Assembly: GCA_027924645.1 (NCBI GenBank)
Contig: BSBN01000047.1
Location: 6,696,001-6,760,000 of the forward strand
From: Cunninghamia lanceolata
Taxonomy: Eukaryota; Streptophyta; Pinopsida; Cupressales; Cupressaceae
DNA: 64,000 bases
Direction of reading: 5' to 3'
Every line of letters starts with the position of its first letter. Positions within the stretch are counted from its first letter, which is position 1. The position numbers and the translations under genes are program-made. Of this stretch, positions 22,274 through 33,700 are shown in pieces. The notes under the pieces are model-generated. The model made no database searches. It was not told the DNA's origin and saw nothing but the letters and a program-made list of their open reading frames with translations.

Positions 22274-22640
22274 TGTGAGGGGAAAAATAGGTTAATCAAT
22301 AAGATTATAAAAACCCTAACATCTACAGAATTTGAAGATAAAAGGAGATTAAAACAAATAACAAATAATACCTTGCACCTTTACCTTTCGCCTTCCGTAG
22401 TTCGCCTATCTTTCTTTGATCTTGATTGTGAAGCCCTCAGAAGCTAGTTGCTTGCTTGCTTGTTGAAGATGACAAAGGAAGAATGGTTGTGATACTTATG
22501 TATTTGAAGATGAGCTTCAAATACAGAAATGGAGTATGAATGAGAATGCTTAAATGGGAGTAGGGGTGCCAAGGGCACGCTGATATCTCTGCAGCATAAG
22601 TTTACACAAAATCCTGATATGAAATGAAGAGAAGAAGGTT

Positions 22641-22650
22641 GTATTTATAG
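22641..22650 (-). promoter_or_regulatory. C LTR1: TATA box
   Basis: Minus strand CTATAAATAC, a canonical TATA box, conserved in LTR2 (37961-37970) and LTR3 (51217-51226). U3 would be to its right and R/U5 to its left, so transcripts run leftward. Confidence 0.7.
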
Positions 22651-22975
22651 AAGAGAGTGAGGGAAGATCAATGGTTGAGAAGAAAAGAAGGAATCAACGG
22701 AGGAGGATTGTTGAGGAACGTGCATCCAATAGAAGAAGGACACATGTCATTCCAAAAGCAGCTTAGTTGAGTTAACTCCTCTCTTGATGAGGATAAGATT
22801 TGATTTTCTTAAATTAGAATTTATTTTTCTAATTTAAGAGAAGATTTTCTTTAAAGATGTTTTAAAACTGATTTTGCTTTTGTAACTCAGAGTTTTGCTT
22901 TTGTGTGACAAGAGGAAGGTTATTTTTGGAAGATAAGATTGATTTTTCGAAGAGATAGAAAGCATAATTAAATAA

Positions 22976-23310
22976 ATGAATTTATTTATTATTTTACAGA
23001 TAATTGAGAGGAATAAATAAAATATATAAAAATATATTTTATTTTTGTGAGGATTTTTGATTTTATTTAAATAAAAATTGCATTTTATTTAAATTTGGAA
23101 GAATAAGAGATCTTAATTAAATAATTAAAATTATTTAATTATTTTAGAAGAATGAAGTTGGTGTAAGTGATTTTAATTAATTAAATAAATGTGTTTATTT
23201 AATTAAATGGGAGGAAGTGAACCACATAAATAAATAAATTTATTTATTTATTGATAGAAGCATACGAAGGATGAAATAAATATTTAAAATATTTATTTAA
23301 GCAGAGTCAT
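22976..23310. repeat. C LTR1: series of AT-rich palindromes
   Basis: Successive near-perfect AT palindromes separated by short GA-rich spacers. Examples are TAAATAAATGAATTTATTTA, AAATAATTAAAATTATTTAATT, TTTAATTAATTAAATAAA facing TTTATTTAATTAAAT, AAATAAATTTATTTATTT and AAATATTTAAAATATTT. They lie in the U3 part, upstream of the TATA box. LTR3 has the same series at 51540-51870; LTR2 lost it. Confidence 0.65.
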
Positions 23311-23330
23311 GTCAATTTTAGGTGTATACA

Positions 23331-23344
23331 TTTTGCCCCTCTTT
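23331..23344 (-). promoter_or_regulatory. C: polypurine tract next to LTR1
   Basis: Minus strand AAAGAGGGGCAAAA directly abuts the 3' LTR start TGTATACACC. This is the expected primer for plus-strand DNA synthesis. Confidence 0.75.
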
Positions 23345-23854
23345 GATGTAATGTGTTTTATCATGTTGTTTCAAAGAATAAGAATTTTCGACAGTGATAC
23401 ATGCCCCAGTTTGCCCCTGGTGCAAGTTTAATGATAGGATGCCCCCTCGGGAGATTGGACAGGAAGAAGATAGAAGGGCGTGAGACAGACAATCTCATGA
23501 AGAAGAAGGTGAAGAACGGGTTAGGGTAGAGAAAAATGGGATATGGTTCAGAGAAAAAGACATGGGAAGTAGCCACAGACGTCATGCAGTCAGGTATGGG
23601 TCATTTGCTATATGTAGGAGCTGGGGCCACATATTCTATTCATTTGTACACTTATCCATAGTTGATTTGTCCTCTGGAGAGCTTAGGAGAGCCTGCCAGC
23701 CACATAGATGGATATTCCGCGTGAGGAGCATCGGTTTAAGAGGATTCAACGGTTCGATCGGCCTGCAGAGGCAGAACCCCCAGTATGTGTTTCTTCAAAA
23801 CTTGTCAAAAGTTGATTTTTATGTGTATTAATGGCTAGGGAACCCAACTGAGAC
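23345..23854. other. C internal region between polypurine tract and GCGCAT block
   Basis: No coding domain recognised on either strand. CCCCTGG- and CCCCCTCGG-type pyrimidine runs near 23410-23450 give further purine-rich words on the minus strand. The short ORFs here have no motif support. Confidence 0.4.
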
Positions 23855-24240
23855 AGATGCGCAAAAACTTCCATTTGGCGCATATGCGCGCCAAAATGGT
23901 GCATGCGTTGCGGAATGGCGCATTCATGCCTCAAAGTGGCGCATTTGTTCATTTTGCGCATTTGAGCGATGAATGTGCGCATTTGATTACTTTTGCGCTT
24001 TTGAGCTATTAAGTGGCGCATGCATCCAGAAATTGCGCATATGTGTTTTGAATGGGCGCATATGCTAGTGTTGTGCATGTGATTCCTGAAATGGTGCATT
24101 TGTTGTGAAATTGCGCATTTGATAGAGGAAGTGGCACATGTGCCAAAATGGCGCATACGCGTCAGAAAGTGGCGCATTCACGGTGAAGTGGCACTTTTGG
24201 TATGAAACGACACATTTGCCACCTAGATTGGCGCATTTGC
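23855..24240. repeat. C: block of about twenty GCGCAT-type motifs
   Basis: TGGCGCATTTG and variants (TTGCGCATTTG, TGGCGCATGC, GGGCGCATATG, TGGTGCATTTG) recur every 15-25 bp. The core TGCGCA is palindromic. The block lies just upstream of the antisense PMD gene. The same motif in opposite orientation fills parts of the leader (35770-35925 and 37150-37490). The open frame across it is a by-product of the repeat. Confidence 0.75.
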
Positions 24241-24524
24241 ACTTAGGAAAATCAGTTGACTTAACAAAATTAACCCAATTGGCATCCTAATCGATGCGTC
24301 AATTGATTTAGCGATCTCCAAGATTACCGAGAATCTAGTCAAGAGATGATATGTTGTTTTGATTAATTTGATATGTTAAGCCAATGATACGATAGCTTGA
24401 TTGCTTTGAGTAGGTTTCGATATGGATCTGGATTTGATTGACGGTATGCTTTGCTTGGTTATGGATTTTGTTGACGGTATGCTTTGCTTGGTTACAGGAG
24501 GATATTCAGACCATCCTGACGTAA

Positions 24525-26276
24525 CGAGAGTTGTTCCTGTTGTCATTGTTGCAGTGGTATATGTTGACTGAGGTAGAGCACAAGGCTCTAGGCACTATGG
24601 GTCTGCATTATGTTTGCTTTATGCCCGAGGTTCGCACAAACTGGGCTATGCTGATGGTAGCAGTGGAGCGATTTCATAGCGAGGATGGCACATTCCATCT
24701 ACCAACGGGGGAGATGGTAGTGACTCTCGAGGATGTGTACCGGATTCTGCACCTCCCGATTCAGGGGGAGCTGGTTGAGTACGAGTCACAGCGGGACGAT
24801 GGCTTGGAGGACTGTAGACACGTATTTGATGACCCAGAGTTGGCGGAGGAGGAGATCTCATGGCAGGACATGCATGACTGTTATGACTACTTCCTGGGCA
24901 TAGTGGCTAGACTGATCAATGGCGTGATATGCCCCGATAGGAGAGCGCACGGCTTCCTGATCGGCTGGGGGAGAGTGCTGGAGAGTATGATCACAAACGG
25001 GACCTGGTATGCATGGGGGGGTGTGTGTGCTTGCACACTTATATAGAGACATGCACCAGATGGTTTATCATAGAGGAGTCAGTTTATCTGCGGGTATGTC
25101 ACTGTTACAGTTTTGGTTGTGGGAGCACATTGCTATCACACGGCCAATATGCGTATTTCACAGGCAGAGGGGTGAGCCCTATAGTTACAACTATGCAGGT
25201 GTGATTTCCCAGCACAGGCTGGGGAAGTTGGAGTACTGGAGGCATGCTTTTGATGGCGTAGATGCAGTTGTCTGGAGGCCGTACATTGACTGTGAGGTAT
25301 GGGACGATGAGGCAGATGAGCTACCTTATTGCTTCCAGACGAGATGGCTTATTGGCAGGACTCGGTATATCTTGGAGTGACAGATTGTCAGCCAAGTTTA
25401 GAGATAGTTTGACCATGTACAAGATAGACCATAGGGTGAGGCACACTTTGCCAAGACTCATGCAAAGAGGTATAGGTGCGGTCCTATGGAATCTTATGAG
25501 GAGGCATTGGCCGATTTTCAGCAGATTCCCTATGCAGCCTGGCCGATGAGGAGAGACATAGTAGATGCTAGCATGACGCCAGACTATGAGGAGTGGTTCG
25601 TGGCACACCCATTCTTGAGGTACTCAGGACCAGGAGAGTTGGCTCCTCGTATTGATGAGGAGGATTCAGATGAGGAGGGTGCAGTGGGTAGGAGGAGGAG
25701 AGATTAGGGAGATGATGGGAGACTGAGACAAAGGCAGAGGATCGGAGAGGGGCTTGTGGGCTAGCAGGCAGTTGGATAGGCACAGGTCCAGGGGCCAGTT
25801 CAGCCAGAGGTAGCACAGAGACAGATGTCGCCGCCGTAGCAGGTGGCACAACCAATACAGGGACAGGTGCCAGCGTAGCAGGTGGCACAGGCAGAGCAGG
25901 TTCCACAGCCTGATGTGCATCAGCAAGTTATGGTTTTGTTATAGAGCCAGATTAGGCAGCTGAGGGCTCATCTGAGAGCTGCGGAGTCACAGAGAGAGTC
26001 AGATGTGACTCAGATATCAGAGTTGACGAGGGAGAGAGATGCAACCTTAGCTAGCATGCGGGCTATGAGGGCAGAGAGAGATGCAGCTGTGATGGCCATG
26101 GGCATAGATGGGACATCTAGTTTTTTGGTTTCACAGGTGTAGCAGGCACAGGCACAAGTGGTCTAGGTGCAGAGTGAGCTAACTAGAGCCTAGGCACAGG
26201 CTCAGTATTATAGGGGATTATATCACGGTGCTGTGCTAGCGAGTCAGAGAGCTATGAGCTTTAGGAGCTAGTCAGA
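24525..26276 (+). pseudogene. C1: antisense plant mobile domain (PMD) protein gene
   Basis: Read on the plus strand, opposite to gag-pol. Open from 24525; first ATG 24561. The N-terminal part has FHLPTGEMVVTLEDVYRILH, the hallmark of the plant mobile (aminotransferase-like) domain, and continues with GWGRVLESM. A run of seven G at about 25014 shifts the frame relative to copy C2, and the reading resumes at 25009-25380 (HLYRDMHQMVYH, LLQFWLWEHI). After TGA 25378-25380, PYAAWPMRRDIVD and an acidic, R-rich stretch follow, then a Q/V/P-rich and coiled-coil tail (RERDATLASMRAMRAERDAA) with many TAG for CAG. A possible splice acceptor TTACAG|G lies at about 24496. PMD proteins occur as host silencing factors and within transposons. 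Here the gene sits between integrase and 3' LTR, like the antisense accessory gene known in Grande-type Tat elements. Confidence 0.72.
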
Positions 26277-28424
26277 GGCAGCGTAGAGGGCAGGTGGGTC
26301 TCGTTCTATAGGCTCAATGAGGGGCCCACTGCTGGCAGGGGGGATAGAGGAGTGGCTAGTGCGGGGAGTACCATGCCCCAGCAGCAGGGTTAGATAGACC
26401 CAGATACTTGTACCAGTTTTGATTGTATCGTAGCACATTTGCGATAGAGGGCTGAGATAGCCGATATATGTACTTTTATTCTGAGACATGTATCACCATT
26501 TGTTGTATACATTTATGACATGACTCTGAGATTGGATAGAGATTGTGATATATTGTACATTTGGACATGTGTTTGATGTTTATGTGATGATGTTGTTTCC
26601 TGATCTATATGCATGGGCTATACATGTGATGCTTTGATGTTTATATGTTATGAATGCAGCTTATCTTGTGATGTGTTATATGTGATGCGTACTAAATGAA
26701 TGATTTTGATTTGTGCAAATGCTAATGTGGATGGATATGATTTATGCAGTTCTATATGTATGTGACCTATGTTTTTTATTTTCTTTGGATATGATATATG
26801 GATGCACATGTATGTGGATGACTTAAAAAATGTATGGAAATTGATCTAATGCACTTATGTATGCAGATGATGTAATCATATGAATGACTATCTCATGTGA
26901 TATGATATGTAACTTATATGCTATTTTTTTGATATGTCCAATTGTACTCAATCAACATAGAGATGATACAGATGAGTGGAAAAGGAGAAGATGAAGAAAT
27001 ATTGGTTTTCTTTTGATACTGCAGGACTTCTTTATTGCATAGACGATATGGATTTGCTGGATATGAGATGGATACGGATGTGGATTTGTCATCTTTGCAA
27101 GGCTTTTTACTTTCATCATTGGGCACTTTTTGGTATTTTTTCACTTTTTGAAATGTGGTAAGAAAATACAATCATCTAGGTATAATTAGACCGAGATGAC
27201 CTGAGTATCGCTTACCTGGATTTTGATATAGCAAGTTGATACAAGCATTTAGTCAAACTTGAATCTAGATGACCTGAGTACTTCTTGCGTTTTAATAGAC
27301 AAGGATTGCCCCGTTTCATGTTTAGACCTCGGAGTCCTCGATGATCTTTTGCTGATCACGTCGTTAGACATAAGTCGTCACATTACTAAAGTTTAATCCA
27401 CAAGCAGCAGACAAAGAAAAATTATGCCTCCATCATAGCATCTCTAGCTTGTGGCATCCTTGAGTAGCATAGGAAGACATAACGACTAAAAATTCAAGAC
27501 CTTGTAAATTAACTTGTGGAGAAAACTTCTTTGCATTAGATGTGTCTTTTGCCATAATTGATACAGAATCATTTTGAGTGTTTTGATATGGTGCTGCGCT
27601 TTGTTTATGATAGGCTGATGTTTTGAGCCAAGGACTTTTGTTGTTGCATAGCTTGCTTTGTTGCTCTTGCTTGTCTAGTGAAAGGTATCACAATCCTTTA
27701 TTGGCATCCTCTTAGAACAGCGGCACTCAAGAATCCAAATCTGTAACTAGGTTGAGGAGTTTCCCCTAGTTTAGACAAGGATCGACTTATTATGGGTGAG
27801 ATGACAGACAGATATGGAGAGACGGACCCTAATGGACTGACCTAGTGCGTCGGGGGCTCATTGCTATATGGCCTTGCCTATGTGACGTCACAGAGGCAAC
27901 GTAGTTTGGGGTAAACTGTAATGGACCTAAGACCTAGGCGATAGAAAGACGTAGAAATGGGATGGACCCGGACTGAATAGAAGGACTAGACATGGGATGG
28001 ACGGGAAAGTGGAGCGGAGTGAAGTGAAGTGAAGCCTCAGGGGTGCATTAAGAATGGCCTTGCCTACGTGATAACTCAGATGTGACGTAGTTTGACAATG
28101 GTTCAAAGGACTGGTTCAAGATGAACGATATGATGGACACAAGAGACATGAAGTTAGAACGGATGGAGGAAGTGGTTTGTCGCAAATAGCGCCTATTTAC
28201 CAAGTTTTCACCACTTGCTTTTATTTGCATGAGAAGCTAGAAGTACACATGACACCTGTTTGCGAGGTTCTCACCATGGTATCTATCCTAGGTGCCTGTT
28301 TGCCAGGTTTTCACCGCAGGACGATTTTTTTGTTATTTTCTCATTTTTTTGGTTTTTTTGTTCTATTTTTTATCACTTTTTTGATTTTTTTGGATTTTTT
28401 TAGGACTCCCTTACATTAGGGTTT
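26277..28424. other. C1: 3' internal region between PMD gene and integrase
   Basis: Mostly AT-rich non-coding sequence, conserved at 39603-41704 in copy C2. It includes TG-rich stretches (26500-26900), AGACATGGGATGGAC-type words (27960-28010) and a T-rich low-complexity tract (28320-28400). Small ORFs in both orientations are conserved only because the copies are recent duplicates. No domain recognised. Confidence 0.5.
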
Positions 28425-29640
28425 TCAGTTATAGAACTTGTGAAGGTGAATGTTGTTCATAGGGTTGTTGAATAGTTCACCTTCAGATGTAGCCAATTGA
28501 TATGCCCCCGATCCATAAGCTGTGATGACGACATAGGGACCCAGCCAGTTAGGTTCAAACTTTCCTTTCTTTTCTCTGTCTTGCTGATTTCTAGGATTTT
28601 CTATTAGGACTAGGTCATCGACTTGGAATATCTAGGGTTTTACTTTGTGATTCTAGCTTCTGGACATGCATTGATGATATCCTTTCAAGTGGTTAAAGGC
28701 CTGTTGCCTTCGCTCTTTGAGCAGCTCTAATTCTTGGAGTCTAGTTACTCTGTACTCTTCATCTGATATGAGGCCTTTTAATGAGACTCGCAAGGATGGG
28801 ATCTCAACTTCAATGGGCAAGATAGCTTCAGATCCATAGACTAGGGACTATGGTGTTGTACCTGTGGGTTTGTGGATGCTTGTGCGGTAGGCCCACAGTG
28901 CGAGATTTAGTTGGACATGCCAATCACGGCCAGCATCATTGACAGTCTTTTTTAGGATTTTCAGGATGGTTTTATTTGATGCCTCAGCTTGGTCGTTACC
29001 TTGTGGGTAATAGGGGGTTGAAAAGCGGTGCCAGATATGGAATTTGTCACATAGTTCCCTGACATCTTGGTTTTTGAAGGGTCATCCGTTATCCGTGATA
29101 ATGGACGAAGGGACACCATAACGACAAATGAGGTAATCTGTTTGCCTGTGATGTTGGCTAAGGGCACGACTTTAATCCACTTCGTGAAGTACTCTGTGGC
29201 AGTGATTATGAATTTATGGCTGCTTGAGGAAGGAGGGTGAATCTTGCCCACTAAGTCGAGTCCCCACTGACAGAAAGGCCAAGGAGTCGTTAATGGCTGC
29301 AGCTCCTATACTGGTGCATGTATCAGGTTCCCATGGATTTGGCACTTTTTGCATTTCTTTACAAACTGATAGGAGTCTTGTTCCATAGTTGGCCAGTAGT
29401 ACCCCATGCGGATGAGTTTCTTGGCTTCTGTAGGGCCACTAGAGTGAGCCCCGCATATACCGTCGTGTATTTCGCATAGGGCGGTTTGATATTCCTCACT
29501 ATCGAGACACCTAAGGAGATTACCATCGAGACCTCGGCAATATAGGGTGTTGGCGACAATGGCATACCGGGATGCCTGACGGATGAAGATTCTTTTTTGG
29601 TTACTGGAGAGGTCGAGTGGGAGGGTATTCTATTTTAGAT
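28425..29640 (-). pseudogene. C1: integrase
   Basis: Reading leftward, the zinc-binding part EIHDGICGAHSSG ... KKCKKC lies near 29460-29330. The core has WGLDLVGKIH (first D), IITDNG then TGA then PFKNQD (second D, stop at 29082-29084 in place of a likely Arg) and GNDQAEASNK (E). The C-terminal part has YGSEAILPIEVE and KFEPNWLGPYVVI. Stops also occur after IHAPV and in the terminal part. No chromodomain follows. Integrase would insert element cDNA into the genome. Confidence 0.82.
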
Positions 29641-29776
29641 AGGCAAATATTTTACCATAGAGAGGGGAATTGGCTCCTACGATGTGGTATATGATATGGG
29701 ATTCTGGGGTGTCATAAGCAGGATAGGACACTGGCTCTATTAAGAACTCATATTGTGTTTGATGACCTGGAATGTC

Positions 29777-30157
29777 AAGGAGAGATGTGATCATAGCCAT
29801 TGCATCTGTAGCTTTGTTCTCGATCCTTAGTATATGTTTGAATGATATCTTGATGAAATATTCCTTGAAGTCATCTACCATTCGTTTGTAAGGAATCAGT
29901 TTCTCATCATTCGTTTGGTAGTTGTCATTTACTTTGTTGATGACCCGTTGTGAGTCACCATAGACTTGAAGTTCCTTGATGTTCCACTCAACTACTAGCT
30001 TGATACCGATGACTAGAGCCTCATATTCTGCTACGTTGTTAGTGCAAGGGAACATTAATCTATATGACATTGGAATAGTGTCGCCATTAGGTGTGATTAA
30101 TAAGATACTTGCCCCTAATCCATGTTGAGTGTAGGAGCCATCAAAGTACATTTTCCA
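29777..30157 (-). pseudogene. C1: archaeal-type RNase H (aRNH)
   Basis: WKMYFDGSYTQHG, CTNNVAEYEALVIGIK, QVYGDSQRVI and NKATDAMAMI provide D, E, D, D. The domain sits between the Ty3-type RNase H and integrase, the normal Tat position, in the same open frame that runs from 30478 to 29630. It resembles the domain of element B at 18786-19170. Confidence 0.85.
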
Positions 30158-30656
30158 GTTTGCTATGTTGACATGGAAGATAGACTCATCTGGAAATTCA
30201 AAGCTCAGGGGGTTGTCATCCGTTAAAGGTGCACCTGCTAGTTGATCTGCAAGCACTTGTCCTTTTATCGCTTTTCTATCCACATATTCAATCTCGAACT
30301 CGCTAAGAAGCATGACCCATTTTGATAATCTACCTATTAAGGCAGCCTTGTTGAGTAAGTATTTGAGTGGATCAATTTTTGCTACTAGTTTAACAGAGTG
30401 TGCCGGCATGTAATGTCTCCATTTTTGTGATGCGAAGACTACAGCTAGACATGCTCTTTTGATTGGTGTGTATTGCAACTTGTATCCAATGAGTGTTCAA
30501 CTAATGTAGTAGATAGCCTGTTCTTTTCCATCGTAGTTCTGTTGTACAAGGAGAGCTCCCAGAAGCTGTTGGTGTAGCTGAGATATACAGTAATAGAGGC
30601 TTGCCCTGAATTGGTGGCATTAATACTAGTGGTTTCATGAGATATTCCTTTAGTTG
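30158..30656 (-). pseudogene. C1: degenerate Ty3-type RNase H
   Basis: Starts LLLYISATPTA, where an active enzyme would have an Asp in place of Ser. One extra base relative to C2 near 30555 shifts the frame, and reading resumes as MQYTPIKRACLAVVFASQKW, then EFEIEYVDRK and GQVLADQLA. The domain probably acts as a structural tether in dual-RNase-H elements. Confidence 0.75.
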
Positions 30657-31679
30657 CTAAAATGCCTGTTCACATGACTCGCTCCATTTGAAGGGGACAT
30701 TTTTGTGTAGCAGATGAGAGAATGGGTGGCACTTGTTTGCCAGTTGGGAAATGAACCTTCTAATAGACTGTAGTTTGCCTTGTAGGGATCTCAATTGAGT
30801 CAGAATTTTAGGAGGTGGCATTTCCATGATTGCCTTCACCTTAGCAGGATCAACTTCGATACCATTTGCAGACACTATGTATCCCAGCAGTTTTCCTGAT
30901 GTAACCCCAAACACACACTTCTTTGGATTAAGTCACACATTAAATTGTTCCAGTCTGTTAAAGATCTTGTCTAGTATTGCTAGATGCCCTTCTCTTGTGA
31001 GAGACTTTGCTAGCATGTCATCGACGTAGTCTTCCATTATAGTGTGCATCATATCATGGAAGATTGTTGTCATGGCTCTTTGATATGTTGCCCCAGCATT
31101 TTTCAGATCAAACGGCATAACACACTAGTAGTAAGTGCCCCAAGGACATGTGAAGGTAGTTTTGTGTTGGTTCTCAGGTGCAATCTTTATTTGGTTATAT
31201 CTCAAGAAACCGTCCATGAGTGACAGCATAGTGTGTCCTGCCATGAGATCGACAATCATGTCTATGTTGGGCAAGGGGGAGTCATCTTTGGGACAAGCCT
31301 TGTTCAAGTCTCTAAAATCATTGCATATTCTGACCCTGCCATCTGGTTTATCCACTGGTACTATATTCAAAACCCATTCAGGATAGTCTATAGGCCTGAT
31401 AAATCTGGCGTCTAATAGTTTCTTTAGCTCTTCTTTCACCATGAGGGCCACATGCGGATGCATCTTTCTGAGTTTTTGTTTGATTGGTTTAGCTCTCAGA
31501 GCTAGAGATAAATGATGCATGATAAGGTTTGGATCTAGCCCTAGCATGTCAGCGTATGTCCATGCAAAGTTGATCTGTTTTCTTTTGAAGAAATTATTAA
31601 ATGCTGGTTTTTCATGTTCTGTTAGAGCCTTTGCCATGTGGACCATTTTGGGATTATCACCTGTGTTGACATTGATTGC
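30657..31679 (-). pseudogene. C1: reverse transcriptase
   Basis: One frame with two stops: TAG at 31125-31127, where C2 has TGG, and another before LNPKKC. Motifs in order are VRICNDFRDLNKACPKD, LMDGFLRYNQI, MPFDLKNAGATYQRAM, the catalytic YVDD (in EDYVDDML) and LNPKKCVFGVTSGKLLGYIV. All RT blocks are present, and domain order and sequence are typical of Tat elements. Confidence 0.87.
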
Positions 31680-32606
31680 TTATGCCGGTTCTATCAAAAT
31701 CGACGATCTCTCTTGATGTGTAAGATTGGGGAGAGGGTCAAGCCTTCCATCTTTCGGCGCCTCAAAGAGGTTTTCACTATTGAATACATCTTTATTTTTA
31801 CTATTTTGATGATCTAACACTGCCATGGAGTGGTTTTCACCATTAGATCGTTCTTTTATTTTGATGTTTTTATGACTGAAAGGCTTGGCTTTCTCACCAA
31901 AATAGGCCTTCTCGTTGAGTTCAATAACATAGCCAGTTCTATGGTCTCCTGCAGGTATGTGATTTCTAAGCTCAAGATAATCGATGATGGCTTCATCATT
32001 TTCGAAGGTGTCTAGCTCAGGGGTAGTGCTTTCTAGGTCCCAGTTGATAAGTTCAAGCTGTACCAAAGGAAAGAGATCATTAGGTTGCTCTAGTTCAATG
32101 GCGTTGATGGTTAGGACAGAGTTATTGAAGGAGCAGACAAAGTCTGCGATGGTACTCTCTATTAGTGGGTCCGTCAAGGGGGGAAACATTCCTTCCTCAT
32201 GATTTTCACTATTGTTGCTATGCGGGTCAGACTCTAATGGCCTAGCCCTTGGACCTTGTCCCTCCTTGTCATGGGTTGGGTCGTACTCGTGGACAACATC
32301 AATATCCTTTTCATCACAAGACATCTCAGAGAGGCAATCCCATTCATACTCATTAGAATCAGTTTCACTCCCCAGTTGCATTCGCTGAATTTGTTCAACC
32401 AGAGTACTAGTAGAGGTTTCTAGTTGTTTGCCTTTGTTCTTGTTGGTTCTATTATTTCTTGGTGCTCCAGTGTAGCCTAGCCCTGTAGTGTCTCGGGCTG
32501 TTAAGGTATGAGGTTGGATGGGTTCAGTGATGCCATCCTTTCTTGAACCAAGTGGACCATGTCCTTCATACCCCATTCTCTGTAGTATTTGAAAGCCTTG
32601 ACCATA
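31680..32606 (-). pseudogene. C1: linker with G-patch motif between protease and RT
   Basis: Residues encoded at 32606-32517 read YGQGFQILQRMGYEGHGPLG followed by RKDGITEPI, matching the glycine pattern of a G-patch (RNA-binding, helicase-activating) motif. The rest is hydrophilic and acidic (SDEYEWD-like, NNSENHEEG). A TAA at 31680-31682, shared with C2, separates it from RT. A G-patch after protease is also known in some retroviruses. Confidence 0.65.
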
Positions 32607-33700
32607 CTGTTCTGTTGGTAGAGTGGGATGGTCATGTTGCGTTGAGGAGCTAGCTTCATCCTTGTATAGCCACTATAGGATATCTTTTTCATCACTTTCA
32701 TCTTCTAGGCTTCCCCATTTCACAAATGGTCCTTTGTTTGGCTTCTCTATTGTGGTGTTTTTAAGATAGGTCTCCCATAGGATCGAGGAGATAGAGGCAG
32801 TTGTGCCAAGCAGGGGGACTGAGATACCATGTACTCACCCAAGCCTTTATCTTTGAGTTGGAGTTTAGGTTGAGATGCCCCTGAAGAAGAAGCAAGTGTA
32901 GCTGGGTCAACATGAGAGGAGGAAGAAGCAGAGGCACGGTTATTGGGGATCACAACTTCTGGTTTGGGCTGAATGGAGTTGCAGTATTGATAGGGGTTAG
33001 CATCACCTTGGATGGTGATCTCTTGTCCTTCATGTGGGAACTTGATACATTGATGGTATGTAGAAGGTACTGCTTTCAAAGCATGGATCCATGGTCACCC
33101 AAGAAGAATGTTGTATGCTAGCTCCATGTCAAGGACTTGATAAGCTACATCTTTCACCACGGGGCCCACCCTGATTGGTAGGGTAACAATTCCTTTAGAC
33201 GTTCTTTCTTCCTCATCATAGGCTTTTATGGTGATTTTTCTTTTTAGATCTATAGCCTTCTCTGAAAACCCCAATGTAAGGATTATCTTCAATGTGCAGA
33301 TATTCAAACCAGCCCCTCCATCGATTAGGACTCTTTTGATCTTGTGCTTGTGTATGAAAGCTTCAATGTGAAGGGAGGTGTTATGGGGTTGAGTGATAGA
33401 CATATCATCCTTCTTAGTGAATGATAGGGAGTACAGTGAGGTGATGTGACCAACCATAGTTTGGAATTGCTCTTCATCTAAGTTCATGGGAACGGAGGCT
33501 TCTGCTAAGGCTTTGTCAAGTATAGACCTATGAGAAGGAGACAGACGCAGAAGTTCCAGCATGGAGATGTGTGCAGGTGTTTTGTGGAGTTGATCCGCGA
33601 TATTGTATTGACTAGACGGAGGAGCGGAAGCTCCTCTAAGGGTGACCCTATTACTACGGGTAGTAACATTGCAATCCAGATCCTTGTTGATAGTGATCAC
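32607..33700 (-). pseudogene. C1: aspartic protease region
   Basis: HISMLELLRLSPSHRSILDK precedes the protease. The active site reads RVLIDGGAGLNICTL (D-G-G in place of D-S/T-G), and the C-terminal strand YNILLG is followed by TGA (33093-33095, CAA in C2) and [21 protein letters not shown] one-base loss near 32757 relative to C2 shifts the frame before the G-patch. The protease would process the Gag-Pol polyprotein. Confidence 0.78.

Larger units (their letters stand above)
22274..23330 (-). repeat. C: LTR1 (3' LTR in transcription sense)
   Basis: On the minus strand it starts TGTATACACC and ends CCCCTCACA, standard TG...CA ends. It is 1,057 bp. Over its first 660 plus-strand positions it differs from LTR3 by roughly 20 changes by hand count, about 3 percent. 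Confidence 0.88.

Noticed and set aside
23746..24177. Minus-strand ORF of 143 codons rich in C, A, H, M, R
   Set aside because: It is produced by the GCGCAT motif repeats; the peptide period follows the DNA repeat and no domain is present.
23855..24240. CRISPR-like array of short repeats
   Set aside because: Spacing is irregular, repeats are degenerate and only about 6-11 bp long, and the context is a plant retroelement.
25568..25926. Proline/valine/leucine-rich minus-strand ORFs (also 38971-39216)
   Set aside because: They are complements of the Q/V/P-rich, R-rich tail of the PMD reading, which has the better domain support.
28320..28400. T-rich tract as a retrotransposed poly(A) tail (also 41600-41680)
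   Set aside because: It lies between integrase and the PMD gene inside the element, is interrupted by GG and GA words and has no target duplication; low-complexity sequence is enough.
29359..29565. Minus-strand 68-codon ORF, repeated at 42658-42864
   Set aside because: A shadow frame of the integrase zinc-binding region, which reads through the same bases with the correct motif.
32501..32701. Minus-strand 66-codon ORF conserved at 45760-45960
   Set aside because: Alternative frame over the G-patch region; conserved only because C1 and C2 are recent duplicates.
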